Shown piece after piece: positions 23,852 through 35,245 of a stretch of DNA of 64,000 nt. Source of the stretch: Serripes groenlandicus (lineage: Eukaryota > Mollusca > Bivalvia > Cardiida > Cardiidae); contig JASEVX010000005.1 in NCBI GenBank assembly GCA_031761405.1, forward strand, positions 8,024,616 through 8,088,615. The letters run 5' to 3'. The notes under the pieces were generated by a model. It was not told the DNA's origin, made no database searches, and worked only from the letters and a program-made list of their open reading frames with translations. How positions within the stretch are numbered: position 1 is the stretch's first letter; each line of letters opens with the position of its first letter. Position numbers and translations under genes: made by a program.

Positions 23852-24458
23852 CTATTTATCTGATCTACGTAGTTTCATATCATTCCACAACTCAGTACCG
23901 TATACTATGGTTGGTTGTATCACCTTATTGTATATGTTACACATTGTTAACGGGTTAATGGTTTTAGGCTGGATTCTATACCCAAGCAAAGCATGATAAG
24001 AGTTTTTACCATTTTTACACCGGTCTATTATTTTAGAGGTACAGTTTTTAACAAAGCCTGCGTCCAATATCATACCTAAAGGGGTGGCGGACTCTACTCT
24101 GTTTAGTTCTTCGTCCATATATTTAACTGTATAAGGTAACTGTATGATCCTAGGAAAGGACAATGCAAACGTACATGATTTGTCAATATCAATTTCAAAT
24201 TTAAACTTTTCTGCATATTGTTTGTAATGCTAACCGACTGGTAGTTACGATACTGATATCGTCTGCTTCAGTAGGATTTTCCGCCGAAACCCTTCCTACC
24301 ATTGCGCCACACCCTGACCTTTCAAGGTCATCAATGATGTCATTAATAAACAGCGCGAAATATAACAGTGATAGAAGCCCTCCCTGACGGACGCTACGTT
24401 TTACTCTAATAGACGTGCGTTTTTGCGACAATGATAGTTGCAGTAATGCAATCTCCAT
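23852..24458 (-). pseudogene. Non-LTR reverse transcriptase fragment
   Basis: Two frames that follow each other on the minus strand. The first (24458-24201) has RTSIRVKRSVRQGG, a block like YFALFINDIIDDLERSGCG, and EADDISIV, a changed version of the YADD active site. The second (24163-23852) has the downstream region ending PTIVYGTELWND. A frameshift and sequence loss lie between them. It faces the LINE at 20.4-23.1 kb, so it is a separate insertion. Confidence 0.8.
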
Positions 24459-24511
24459 TACTTTCTCGTTTGAAGAGGTACTTAGATAAAAACAAGACCT
24501 CGGGCTGAGGG

Positions 24512-24923
24512 TGTCTCGCCCTTCTAAGAAAATCAGATATTAAATGGTATCAGTGAGTTACCTAACAAAGGTCAAGTTCTGCACAATTATGACATTGACC
24601 CTGACAATTTTGACGTTGACAGATGTCCCATGACCAAACAATACATCTGACAAAGTTTCAGAAAAATTCAAGCAGGGGTTGCTGAGATATAAGAAAGGTT
24701 AAGTTTTGAGGTTAAGTTACCTAACAAAGGTCAAGTTCTGCACAATTATGACATTGACCCTGAAAATTTTGACGTTGACAGATGTCCCATGACCAAACAA
24801 TACAGCTAACAAAGTTTCAGAAAAATTCAAGCAGGGGTTGCCGAGATATAGCTATTTGTAAAAGCGGCCGCCGTCGCCGGAAAAGTGACTGCTATGTCTC
24901 ACTCCACTATCGTGGGCGAGACA
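24512..24923. mobile_element. 412-bp element with TGTCTCGCCC inverted ends
   Basis: The 10-bp ends TGTCTCGCCC and GGGCGAGACA are perfect inverted repeats. Inside are two direct copies (about 24560-24712 and 24719-24855) of a unit containing cctaacaaaggtcaagttct and cagatgtcccatgaccaaac. Non-coding, so it is probably a non-autonomous DNA element. Confidence 0.6.
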
Positions 24924-25069
24924 ATTAACAGCATTATGTTTAAATAAGAATTACCTGCATGGTGATATCCAATTCATACAACTGTCTTGACAATTTAAAT
25001 AACATAATGCGAGTTAAAATGAAAAATGTCGCTAGAATGTTTTATCAGAAATTAAGTTATTTCTAATGT

Positions 25070-25865
25070 ATTAAAAATTCGCCCGATTTCTTTTTTTTTT
25101 TAAATATGTAATTTAGGACAGCCTTTCATTTGTCACTTCCCAAACTTTTAAGAAAATCTGTCGTACCAATTTATATTAAAGCGTAATGCCGTATAAGCGC
25201 TGTCGCACGTCGAAACGGACATTGCGGAATTTTTAAAATTGAAACGTATCCAGCGTAATTAAAACGAACTCACGCTTTTCATAATAATCCTTAATTTTAT
25301 TATTTTATGAAAACTCTCTCATAATGAATAGTTGTAAGTTGTATAGATCTTTCTTCTCCCTTACGTATGGTGTTGTGACAATAACAGCGTGGTTAAAGAA
25401 ATCGCTACTATTGTATTGTTTGAATTGGTATTCAAACACCAATGAAACAGAATTATAAAGAATAAAGTAAGCTGTGTCATGATATAAATTACATGTATCT
25501 ACCATGACGATTCAGATAACAATACCCGATTTTTAATGAAAATTTCGCTGGAATATTTTCAAAGTAATTACATAATTTTTTAATTTACTAAACATTTACC
25601 CGAGAGATTTGTTTAAGAAGTACATATCATTACGATCACCCTTTCTACTACAAGTGTCCAGATTTTCAAGAACATATGTGGAGACACATTTTAGTAAATC
25701 AGAATGCCGTTTGACCGATGTCGCGCGTCGGAACGCACATTGCGATATTTCAGCTGAAACGCAATTAGCGGAATCAAAATTTACAACCTTTTTTCCCCAC
25801 AATAATCATCAACTTTATAGTATCATGAATCTACTCCCTACTAAAAATGGATATTTTAATTTATT
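25070..25865. repeat. Old diverged duplication
   Basis: About 25070-25310 and 25575-25835 share aatgccgt...cgctgtcgcacgtcg / gatgtcgcgcgtcgg, acggacattgcgga / acgcacattgcgat and a cataataatcc / cacaataatcat block. They are strongly diverged. The short frames on either strand are not convincing genes. Confidence 0.45.
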
Positions 25866-26334
25866 TCTTCCCAAATAGTTAATTGATTGCAAATGATACA
25901 GTATATAAATAGACGTAATACAGGATACAGGATAATCATACTTGGAAATCTGTTTATATATGGGCCACACCATGAGAAAACCGGTGATAGTGACAACTTC
26001 TTCGATTTTCATATAGTCCAACCTGTCTAGTTATGTTTGATATTTATGTGGATTTCGTATTAGGAATAAAGTTATTTTAATAATTTATGCTCGACGCTCT
26101 AACAATTTCTTCATTAACAGCAACGTTATTCTTAATTTTATCAAAATGGCTTGAGTACATTTTAAGTTATTCAACGTATAACTTCACCTGTAAAGCAGTA
26201 CTACATTAACTAGTGGTGCATTTTAAAGAGTTCAAAACAGTCGGAAATCATAAAAGAGTAAAATAATCATAAAAGAGCAAAACATCGTGAGAAGAGCAAA
26301 ACGTCATAAAAGTGGTGTTTGCTAATCCCAGAAT

Positions 26335-26510
26335 AACACTTCTCCGGCAGCAGACGACTTTGAAAACATTAAGTCAAAAATATAGAAGATCTTTACAAAT
26401 GCAGGAACAATTATTGAATAAAGTTGTAAACATTGGAGAAAAGTCTCAATATATTTTCAAAAGTCATCTTCTGCAGGAGCGTCAGACAGCGGCTATATGT
26501 GGGAATGATT
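26335..26510. repeat. Decayed piggyBac-type MITE
   Basis: Contains gcagcagacgactttgaaaac at left and aaagtcatcttctgcaggagcgtcagacagcg at right, the inner ends of the family at 27737-27958, with a degraded middle. Confidence 0.5.
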
Positions 26511-26833
26511 ATGGTAGTCTCTACTTGTTCATAATGTTGAAGAATGTATAGTAAAGATTATAAGAAGAATGGACTGAAATACGGTTTGATCGAAATTAAT
26601 ATTACTTTCAAGCATCCACGGGTAGGTTAAAGTGCGAGCAGTTTCCATTTTCATCCATAGTCAATGGAAACGATTCACCAAGTTTACATTCTATTCGAGT
26701 TGTGGTTGATGGACAGGTTATGTCTTCAAAACCTTTATAATCAAAATATCATTGTACAAATTCAAAACAGTGATTTGTCATTGTAATTATTAAAAGCGTA
26801 CATTGATAACAGTGTATGTTTTTACTAATTATT

Positions 26834-26905
26834 ATGACACTGATAAGATTATTCTATGAACTGTAAACTATTTTACGGTTCGTAGAATTATCTTATCAGT
26901 GTCAT
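26834..26905. repeat. 72-bp imperfect hairpin
   Basis: atgacactgataagat at the left end pairs with atcttatcagtgtcat at the right. The stem continues through attctatgaactgta against tacggttcgtagaat with a few mismatches, around a short loop. The size resembles a microRNA precursor, but a tiny palindromic element is equally possible. Confidence 0.8.
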
Positions 26906-27129
26906 ATTAGATGACAAGTGAAAAATTTAACCCATAACCTGTAACCTTTTTTCCACCAACAACAACATTGTAAATCAGAAACAAACAAAGCGAAATATAT
27001 TTCATTTCTTTTAATTAAAATGCTTTCTTTCACAACGTAAGATTGATACTGTGTCATTAAAATAAAAAAAATAAATAAACTATTAACTTTTAAAAACACA
27101 AAATAATAAGTTTATATGTTTTGTTGAAC

Positions 27130-27225
27130 CCTGTCTCTCTCACATCCTTTTATCATTATGTTTCAAAATTTATCGGATATTGAGATATTAAAAGGCATCT
27201 ATATGTGAGAGAAAGGTTAACCATT
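27130..27225. repeat. Fragment of MITE-like right end
   Basis: The sequence ggcatctatatgtgagagaaaggttaacc resembles the right terminus of the piggyBac-type MITE. The rest is lost. Confidence 0.3.
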
Positions 27226-27362
27226 TTTCAGATGCTACATAATATATTTTTGAATACATTGAGTCAAAGGGAGAAATTTCTCAAAACGAACAGTTTCTCA
27301 AAACCACAATGTTTTCAAATCTGTTCAATAATTTTACTTTCATTTAAATACAGATGAAATGT

Positions 27363-27610
27363 GGGCCGTCCCGCGAGAATACCAACATTGTGGACTCTGC
27401 GTATAGTACCGACCGGATCAGACTAAGAATGCCACGCAGGCTTAGCCGGATAGACACTTTTCGCTTCCTGTGGATTTTCTGTTTAAGTACTCATTACTCT
27501 ATACCTTTATCCCCCCTGAGACGGAATATGTCGGCCCGGATCAGTCTGCGCGGACTGCGCAGGCTGATCTGGATCGATACATTACGCAAAAGCCATAATG
27601 TTGGTTTTCT
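27363..27610. mobile_element. GC-rich MITE 'GGGCCGTC', copy 3
   Basis: Starts gggccgtcccgcgagaatac and contains ctgcgtatagtaccgaccgg, cctgagacggaatatgtcgg and gcgcaggctgatctggatcg. Ends near ggttttctcaattatt with a worn right terminus. Same family as 646-905 and 14856-15115. Confidence 0.7.
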
Positions 27611-27736
27611 CAATTATTATTCTTTTAGGATTAAAGGGAATAATTTGTTATTCAAATTTAAATCATGTGATATAAATGTATCACATACTATAAGTTTACT
27701 CTGAAGTGTTTGTTTGAAATATGTAGATATATTTAA

Positions 27737-27958
27737 CCCTTTCCCTCATACGACAATTCTGCAGCAGACGACTTTGAACATACTTTGTCTAAACATAGAA
27801 AATCTCCATAATTGAATGGATAACCTATGACAAAAAGTAGAAAACATAGTGGCAAAAGGAGAAATTGCACGTTTTGTGCAATTTCTTCTTTTGTCACTAT
27901 GTTTTCAAAAAGTCGTCTGCTGCAGAGGCGTCAGAAAGCGTCTATATGAGGAAAAGGG
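27737..27958 (+). mobile_element. piggyBac-type MITE, copy 3 (best copy)
   Basis: 222 bp between TTAA at 27733-27736 and 27959-27962. Ends ccctttccctcatacgac / gcgtctatatgaggaaaaggg. Inner ctgcagcagacgac / gtcgtctgctgcag and a central gaaattgcacgttttgtgcaatttc-type hairpin are clear. No coding capacity, so it needs a transposase in trans. Confidence 0.8.
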
Positions 27959-28189
27959 TTAAAAGAGATTAATAGTGTTTTTGTTTTGTTGGTGCTTAAA
28001 CATGTTTTTTATGAAATGTATATATCTTATTGAATATGTTGTATCAATCCGTTTCTCATATATATAGAACAAATCTACAGCAGACAACTTCTAAAACATT
28101 TAGTTAAAACAATGGAAAATCTTTTTAATAAGTTTTGAACATTAAGGGTCAAAACTGTTTACAGGGACTGTGCAGAACCAGGGTGAGAG

Positions 28190-28320
28190 TAAGTAAGTAA
28201 GTAAGTAAATATTTTATTATAGTGACATGTGCATATTTGATTATAGTGACATGTGCATTATTTTATAATAGTGACATGTGTATATTTTATTATAGTGACA
28301 TGTGCATATTTTACAATCAA
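28190..28320. repeat. (GTAA)n and a tagtgacatgtgcat tandem repeat
   Basis: Five gtaa units are followed by four copies of about 27 bp (attttattatagtgacatgtgcat). The 61-residue frame across it is repeat-derived. Confidence 0.85.
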
Positions 28321-28329
28321 TTCAAACAA

Positions 28330-29770
28330 TACAACACAATAAATAGCACCCGGCCCCTTGGGCATATTAGCCACCTTTATATAAGTACAAGTGTCCAAGT
28401 GTATTGAAGGGTTTCGTATCTCTGCCGATTTTTCTCATATATCCTGTCTCCCGAGAGCGTCCGAGACATTGCGAGATTACAAATTGGACGCCATCGATAA
28501 CAATACAGGAGACTGGATCATTTTACACGTTTCGTTATTTTTATTATTATAGCTTTCCGTGACATTTCAACCTAATGAAATATTTAGGAGGACAAGTAAG
28601 TACTTATTAGTCGCCGGGCAGAAGCCCGTGACTTCTATTTTTAATAGCTTTTCGGAAATGACATGGGAGGAGAGTTATTATTAGATTTTTTTTTTTTAGA
28701 TGTCTTGAACATATTACAATTGTGATTGTTTAAAAACACTTAGTTATGACACATCCAAAATGAAATAAATAATCCGATGTTTTAAGTATTTGCAGTTTTT
28801 TTATTTTGACTCGCATTTATGTTTTTAGCAAGGGGCTCGTTAGAGCCAATTGCTATAGTAGCTAATTTTCGAAACGACGCATCATTTTGAGACTGGAATC
28901 TAGACAGGCGTTTTACGATATCGGCATTGAATTACTTCACATCTGTCTTTCTACATCAGCTCTCCGTTTCTGAACACCATCTCGACTTCATATATATGTA
29001 TTGGTGGTTGCAGATCGTACATAATGTCAATGAAAGTGGATGACTTGTGGAATATTTTGTTAAAAATGAAATGACTGTTGCCAGCTAATTCCCATGTTGG
29101 TCATCGTGTACCGCCAATAGTTCCTGTCTAAAAATCAAAATGCGGTAACTTGTTGACATATGAAGCCGAAAATTGATTTGATTCGACATCACTAACCCAA
29201 AAGAATAGTTCGAAAGAAATTTTATGTTAAAATATATGAATTACATGATTAATAATTAAAATGTATTTCTACGCTTTCAACATACTTGATCGCGCGTAAA
29301 GTTCATTGGTAATTCCTAAATATTGTAAATCGAATGGAGTAAAGGCAACTTTTCGATTCCGACTTAAAAACAAATTCTGATAAATGAGTTCCAATGATAA
29401 CATATATACTCAAACATTCAAATTATTTCAATGATAATAAAATAAATAGTTGACAAAATATAGCATATACGATAAATGTGCAAGTGAGCCTAGGCGTCGT
29501 TATTTCCAAAAATCCTTTCGAATACAATGTATTTTCAGCGGTAACGATACTCAGGAATATCTCATTTTAGATTCCTAGGTAAATACATCAAATTCTCAAC
29601 CAAAATTAACCTGAACAAACCCAGCAGACGGAATAAGATAGTGAAGTCCCAGTTATAAAACAATGATGTAAATGACATTTGTTTTTTATCAAGATAAAAC
29701 GTTTCAATACTAAATATTTCGCTAACTCGTGTATTGGTTTATAATTATGTTTTAAATGAAATTCATCGAA
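28330..29770. other. No feature seen
   Basis: AT-rich DNA without a clear frame, array or inverted ends. The frame at 29606-29797 runs into the tRNA-like sequence and is not a gene. Confidence 0.4.
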
Positions 29771-29772
29771 GT

Positions 29773-29845
29773 GGCCCCGTAACGTAGCGGTTAGCATGTT
29801 CGGCAGTGAAGCGGGAGACTAGAGTTCGATTCCCGCTTTGGGCAG
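29773..29845 (+). repeat. tRNA-like sequence, SINE head or tRNA pseudogene
   Basis: 73 bp with an A-box-like gtagcggttagc, a gcgggagac block as in Asp/Glu tRNAs, and the B box gttcgattccc. It ends ctttgggca, which pairs with only about four bases of the 5' end, and the anticodon stem does not pair. It is therefore not a working tRNA; a SINE head is more likely. Confidence 0.55.
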
Positions 29846-29849
29846 ATAA

Positions 29850-30895
29850 AAAAATTTTATAAGAAAAATATAATATTTTTTGTCTTATAAATTGCCGATA
29901 TCAGTGGTGCAATTGTCATTTAACACCGCTGCAATAAACTCTTTCAAATTGTTGGGATTTAAAATGAATTCAAAAGCAATGCATTTAAAACTATTCACCT
30001 ATGCGTTGTGAAACACTAAGAAATGATTAAATCGTGTGTATGATGTTTTACGTCGCTTTAAACAATATTTCAGTCATTGCACGCTGAAGAAAATGTAGAT
30101 AACACAGGATTTTATTTCTGCTTTGAAAGTAAAATTGGACTCTCAATATAATTATCATTGTTAGGTTATTGTGATTTTGATATGAAATGTATATGTGTTA
30201 ATTCCATTTAAAAAGAAAGACACGGCTAAAAATCCATTGTAAACCAGGAGGTGTGCTAAGCAGAAACTATCCAGATAGCAGATGCGCATGTGTATGCCAT
30301 CTTTTAGTATATCGATAGACCATCATACTGTGTTTACAGCATATTTACTCCTTTATCATTTAATATATGGATATAAAGTGCTAACTAACAAATTGCTAGT
30401 GTAAAGTGTTCAAGTTAGACTTTTGGGATCGGTAAATCCATGTCAAAATGTTATCTGCAGTTAGCCCCTTGCTGTGAGCACTTTCAGTGCTTTGATTTTG
30501 TCTTATTTACGAAGACAAAAGAGTCCCTGCTAGACTTGCTGCAGACTGTTATGTGTCAATATCGAGATACAAATCACGTCGAATTCTCCTTTTAGTAGCA
30601 CTTTTAACTTACTGAATGTTATTTTCATGTTCAAAGAGATGTCTTGATTTATGTAGAATTCATTTAATAATGTTAATCGATGAATATCTAAAATAGGAAC
30701 TGTTTCTAAGCTAAATAAGTTGATCAAGTGACTACCGATACCGACTGTGTAGATAAATCTCCTTTGCAGAGAGCCGTTCTTTACAATCACGTACAAATAG
30801 TTAATTATAGGTGATTTAAAATGTTTATTTGGTTCGAAACAAATGACGAAAAGAACAAACTGAGATTGAACTGGTTTTAATTTAAAAATTACTTT
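29850..30895. other. SINE tail scrap; otherwise nothing clear
   Basis: 30040-30085 (ttttacgtcgctttaaacaata) is a scrap of the SINE tail seen at 1697-1770. The 148-residue minus-strand frame at 30530-30976 is long for this AT-rich region, but I recognise no domain and it overlaps the tandem repeat that follows, so I do not call it a gene. Confidence 0.35.
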
Positions 30896-30902
30896 GAATG
30901 AA

Positions 30903-31296
30903 CACTCTCTGCCTATAAAGAGAGTGTAAAAAACGACAATTATGCGAAGAAGAAACGAATCGGGTCTTTCGTACAAAATTATTTCGTCCTTGACAATTTT
31001 AAATTTGTCATTAGATACCCTACAGGCATTTTGCTTGCGATCTGCATATTGTTATGCATCATAAACACTAGGGCGCTCATCATTATATCATTTTAAAACA
31101 CACTCTCTGTCTATAAAGAGAGTGTAAAGAACGACAACTATGCGAAGAAGAAACGAATCGGGTCTTTCGTACAACGTTATTTCGTCATTGACAATTTTAA
31201 ATGTGTTATTAGATTTCCTACACGCATTTTGCTTGCGATCTGCATATTGTTATGCATCATTGACACAAGGGCGCTCATCATTATATAATCTTAAAA
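30903..31296. repeat. Tandem duplication, period about 198 bp
   Basis: Two copies (from 30903 and from about 31101) run from cactctctg(c/t)ctataaagagagtgt through cttgcgatctgcatattgtt to gggcgctcatcattatat. Each begins with a hairpin, acactctct / agagagtgt. They differ at a modest number of positions. Confidence 0.85.
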
Positions 31297-31773
31297 CATG
31301 AGTAGACTAATGATTGGCAAGATTACTCATTTCCTGTTTATGATCAATAATTAGTTGGCTGTGTATATGGTAAACCTACCTTAGAATTGAGATTGATCAT
31401 AAACAATGAAAGGCTTTAATTATATTTCAATGAAAGACTATCACTTCGTTGACAAAAAAAATGCAAGTTATGATACATGTTCACTTGACGCCCACACCTG
31501 ATGTTCCAATATGCCCTCTAGTTGATAACTGGTTTTTTTTTTTTCAACTACTTTAATGTAAGTGTTATGCATAACTGCAGTATGGATTTCCGGCGACATT
31601 GGTGCGTTGCATCAACATTCTCTTGTTATGTACTTATACAGCTACACAAAATTTAATAAGAATTGGTAATAGTTAGTATTTACACGTTTTAATAATTGTG
31701 ATAATCGCGCCTCTGTCAATGTCATTTTTCTTTCGTCCATTGTTCGCAATAAACCATATATAACTTTCTTCTT

Positions 31774-32470
31774 TTGGGATACATATTGTTTTTGCTATGT
31801 CCGTCCGTCAGTCCGTCCACATCACTTTGTTTTTCGCTCAATAATAGGAGTTCCGGAGAACCACGAGTCTTCAAACTTAATCGGATAAGTTTTGGAGGAT
31901 TACTTGTTTACTCTCAATATCCCAAGAACCTATCGAGCCCGAGTCTTCAAACTTCGAGGTATAATTCGAGATGATCCTATTGTTTTGTTGGGTCAAAGTT
32001 CCATGCCAAAAGGGGTGTAAAGGTTGAGATTGTTTCCGCTTAATATATCAAGAACTCTTTGACGCCGAGTCTTCAAACTTCATGGGATGAATGGACTTAC
32101 TGAGTAGATGACCACTAGTGTTCATTGGACCTAAAGGTCATATGGGAATTAAACGTTGAAACATGTTTGCTCCCCAAAACATCAAAAACCCTTTTTCCCC
32201 AGAGTTTTAAAACTTTGACATGTTGAGTAGTACTGTTATTTGGTCACATGTGTCGTAAAGGTTATTATCCGTTTCTGCTCAATATTTTTTAGAACCTTTT
32301 TAACCCAATGTCCTCAAACTTCATAGCGTGATTGAGATTTACTGTGTAGATGATCGCTATTATTTTAGAGTTACTGAGGTCACTAGATCAAGGTCACATA
32401 GGCTCACCATACGTTCCCGTTAAAAACGTCAACAATTCTTTGTCCCAGAGTCTTCATAGGATGATTTGAC
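31774..32470 (+). repeat. Bivalve 'gagtcttcaaactt' tandem repeat
   Basis: Starts gtccgtccgtcagtccgtcc, then shows about four diverged units with ctcaatatatcaagaac, gagtcttcaaacttcat and actgagtagatgacc. The short frame inside is not a gene. Confidence 0.75.
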
Positions 32471-32675
32471 TATTTGAGTAAAAAGATGAACTAATTAATA
32501 TATTTGCCTTATCTATATGATAATCCAAAAGGTTTAAAACACCAACTTAATTCAACATTGTTTCTAAGTATATATGTAAGGAACAAATTTGTGCGTGAAT
32601 TGTACCTTAATTTTAACACATAACTAAGAAACATGTAATCTGAATAGAGATTGTTGGTTGAATATGTGTACTTTT

Positions 32676-33508
32676 ATGAGGCGCCGTTTTACTATTTATT
32701 CCTTATTTTTTTATATCAGGAATTCGACTTTTTGATATCAGAAAATAAATTTCTTGATATCAAAAAATAAAGAGAATGTCCTGATATCAAAAAATCGAAT
32801 TCCTGATATCAAAAAATATCAAGAAATATGCTCTATTTTTCCTTATCAGATGATTTTCTGATATCAAAAATTCGAATTCCTGATATCAGAAAATGAATAT
32901 TTGATATCAGAAAATGTATTTCTTGATATCAGAAAATGTATTTCTTGATATCAGAAAATCATCAGTATTTTTTTATAACAGAAAATAGATTATTTGATAT
33001 CAGAAAATGGATTTCTTGACATCAAAAAATGATTTTCTGATATCAAGAATTCGAATTCCCGATATCAGAAAATGAATATTTGATATCAGAAAATGTATTT
33101 CTTGATATCAGAAAATCGTCAGTATTTTTTTTTTATATCAAAAATTCGATTTTTTGATATCAGAAATTCCATTTATTGATATCAGAAAATCATTTTTTGA
33201 TGTCAAGAAATCCATTTTCTGATATCAAAAAACAAATAATCTATTTTCTGATATCAAAAAATACTGACGATTTTCTGATATCAAGAAATACATTTTCTGA
33301 TATCAGGAATTCAATTTTTTGATATCAGAAAATCATTTTTTGATATCAGGAAATCAATTTCTTGATATCAGAAAATAATGAATATTTTCTGATATCAAAA
33401 ATTCGAATTCCTTATATCAAGAAATAGATTTTCTGATATCAAAAAAAGAATTTTTGATATCAGAAAATACTCTTTATTTCTTGATATCAAGAAAAACGGC
33501 GCCTCATA
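32676..33508. mobile_element. 833-bp GATATC-palindrome element, copy 1
   Basis: The ends ATGAGGCGCCGTTTT and AAAACGGCGCCTCAT are a perfect 15-bp inverted repeat. TACTTTT flanks it directly on both sides (32669-32675, 33509-33515). The inside is almost wholly made of about 27 GATATC palindromes set in (t/c)tgatatcagaaaat or its complement, separated by about 10-18 bp, with orientation switching. No gene. The homologous sequence at 63875-63940 lacks the element and has a single TACTTTT, which supports a real insertion. It does not match a superfamily I know. Confidence 0.8.
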
Positions 33509-33529
33509 TACTTTTGCATGAACCATTGC

Positions 33530-33660
33530 TTTTAGGCCTGTAGGAATTTTCTGTACGGGCCCTATTTAAGGAGGAACCCCTACCGGAAGTATAACAAGCC
33601 GATTTTGGTGTTTTTTAGTAGGTTAATACCTGCTTCATATTAGGTAAGTTCTCGCATAAA
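33530..33660. repeat. Left end of a possible large inverted-ended insertion
   Basis: The order ggcctgtagg, ctaccggaagtataacaagccgatttt and ttaatacctgcttcatattagg here is found inverted and diverged at about 43930-44110 (cctagtttgaagcg, aaatcgctttgttatactcccggtag, ctacaggtc). See the matching finding. A second copy is at 39093-39223 because of the tandem duplication. Confidence 0.5.
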
Positions 33661-34099
33661 AATCGCGGTCTTAGAAATACCGAAATTTTGAGCTTTACCA
33701 AGAGGCCCAATTTTGTATTATTTTTTTTAGATAAAATTTAAAAAAAGTTGAAGTCGTCAATTGCATTTAAATAAAAAGAAAAAAATATATTTTTAATAAA
33801 TGTTTTTTTATGTACAGACGAAGCCATGATGTTCAAAATGTGTTATTTATGTGTTTTTACGTTAATTTATTCTGCGCATGCGCAAATTTAGTTAAACGAG
33901 TACGGTTTAAATCGGTAAATAAGTTAATTAACACATATATTATGTTATTTCTTTACAAAATCATTTAAACATACACGTCCGAAGCAAGACATACATTCAC
34001 GGGTAACTTGTGCCTTTCATATTTTCACCCATCCTTTTATCCGTCTGTTCGTTCATTAATTCAACGTTTCGATCAACACATTTTTTTATTTATTTTTTT

Positions 34100-34913
34100 A
34101 GCTCACCTATGTACGAACTGCAAGGTGAGTTATTGTGATTACATTTTGTCCGCCGTCCGTTCGTCGTCAACATTTGCTCTTGTGAACACTCTACAGTCTA
34201 TTCTTTGCATCCAATCATCATGAAAGTTTATCAGAACATTCATCTCGATGATTTCTTGGACAAGTATGAAACTGGGTCATGTCTGGTCAAAACTAGGTCA
34301 CTAGGTCAAATTTAAGGAATATATTGTTAACACTCTGGAAGATAAATGTTTGGCTTGAGCATGTTGAAACTTTGTCAGAATGTATGTTTTAGTGATATTT
34401 AGGCCAAGTTTGAAACTGGGTCATGTCCGGTCAAAACTAGGTCACTTGGTCAAATTTAAGGAAAATCTTGTTAACAGTCTGGAACTGTTAGTGATATCTA
34501 GGCCAAGTTTGAAACTGGGTCATTTCAAGTCAATAACTAGGTCACTTGGTCAAGTTTAAAGAAACTCTTGTTAACACTCTGGAAGTCACATTTTTGGCTT
34601 GAGCATGTTAGAACTTTGTCAGAATGGTTCTCTTAGTGATATCTAGAGCAAGTTTGAAACTGGGTCATGTCCGGTCAAAAACTTGGTCAATCGATCAAAT
34701 TTAAGGAAAATCTTGTTAACACTCTGGAAGTCACATTTTTGGCTTGAGCATATTGAAACTTTGTTAGAATAGTTGTCTTAGTGATATCTAGGCCAGGTTC
34801 GAAACTGGGCTATGTCCGGTCAAAACTAGGTCACAAGGTCGAAATTAAGAAATATCTTGTGAACACTCAGGTGAGAAAATCAAAGGCCATCATAGCCCTC
34901 TTGTTTGTTATAA
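34100..34913 (+). repeat. Bivalve 'aggtcacttggtc' tandem repeat, copy 1
   Basis: Starts agctcacctatgtacgaact and ends cactcaggtgagaaaatcaa...agccctcttgttt. Inside are about five units with gaaactgggtcatgtccggt, caaaactaggtcacttggtc and cttgttaacactctggaagt. The frame at 34008-34223 overlaps it and is not a gene. Confidence 0.85.
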
Positions 34914-35245
34914 CAATAAACACAATTTTGATTGTGATTTGATGTCCCTTTTTTATTAGGGTCCACTATTGGAGTGAAATATTGAAGAACTGAAGTATAT
35001 TTAGTTTACTGATTGAAAGTTATGAACATTTCCAATTATATAAAACGATAATTAGTCACAAAGTTACGGTAAAAATATATGATTATTACAATGAAAATTG
35101 TGTTTATTGAGCGCAGCATTGAACAGACTCCATGAAGGTATTCTTTTTATTTAAGCTTTATTGAAATATCGGGACAATATCCAAAGAAAATCTTTCATTT
35201 CTTTGTTTCTGATAATAAGTAAATCTTGTTTCGTTATTAATCAAG

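Noticed and set aside
29773..29845. Functional tRNA gene
   Set aside because: The anticodon stem does not pair and the acceptor stem pairs only in part, although A and B boxes are present.
30530..30976. 148-residue minus-strand open frame
   Set aside because: No recognisable domain, AT-rich composition, and its start overlaps the 198-bp tandem repeat.
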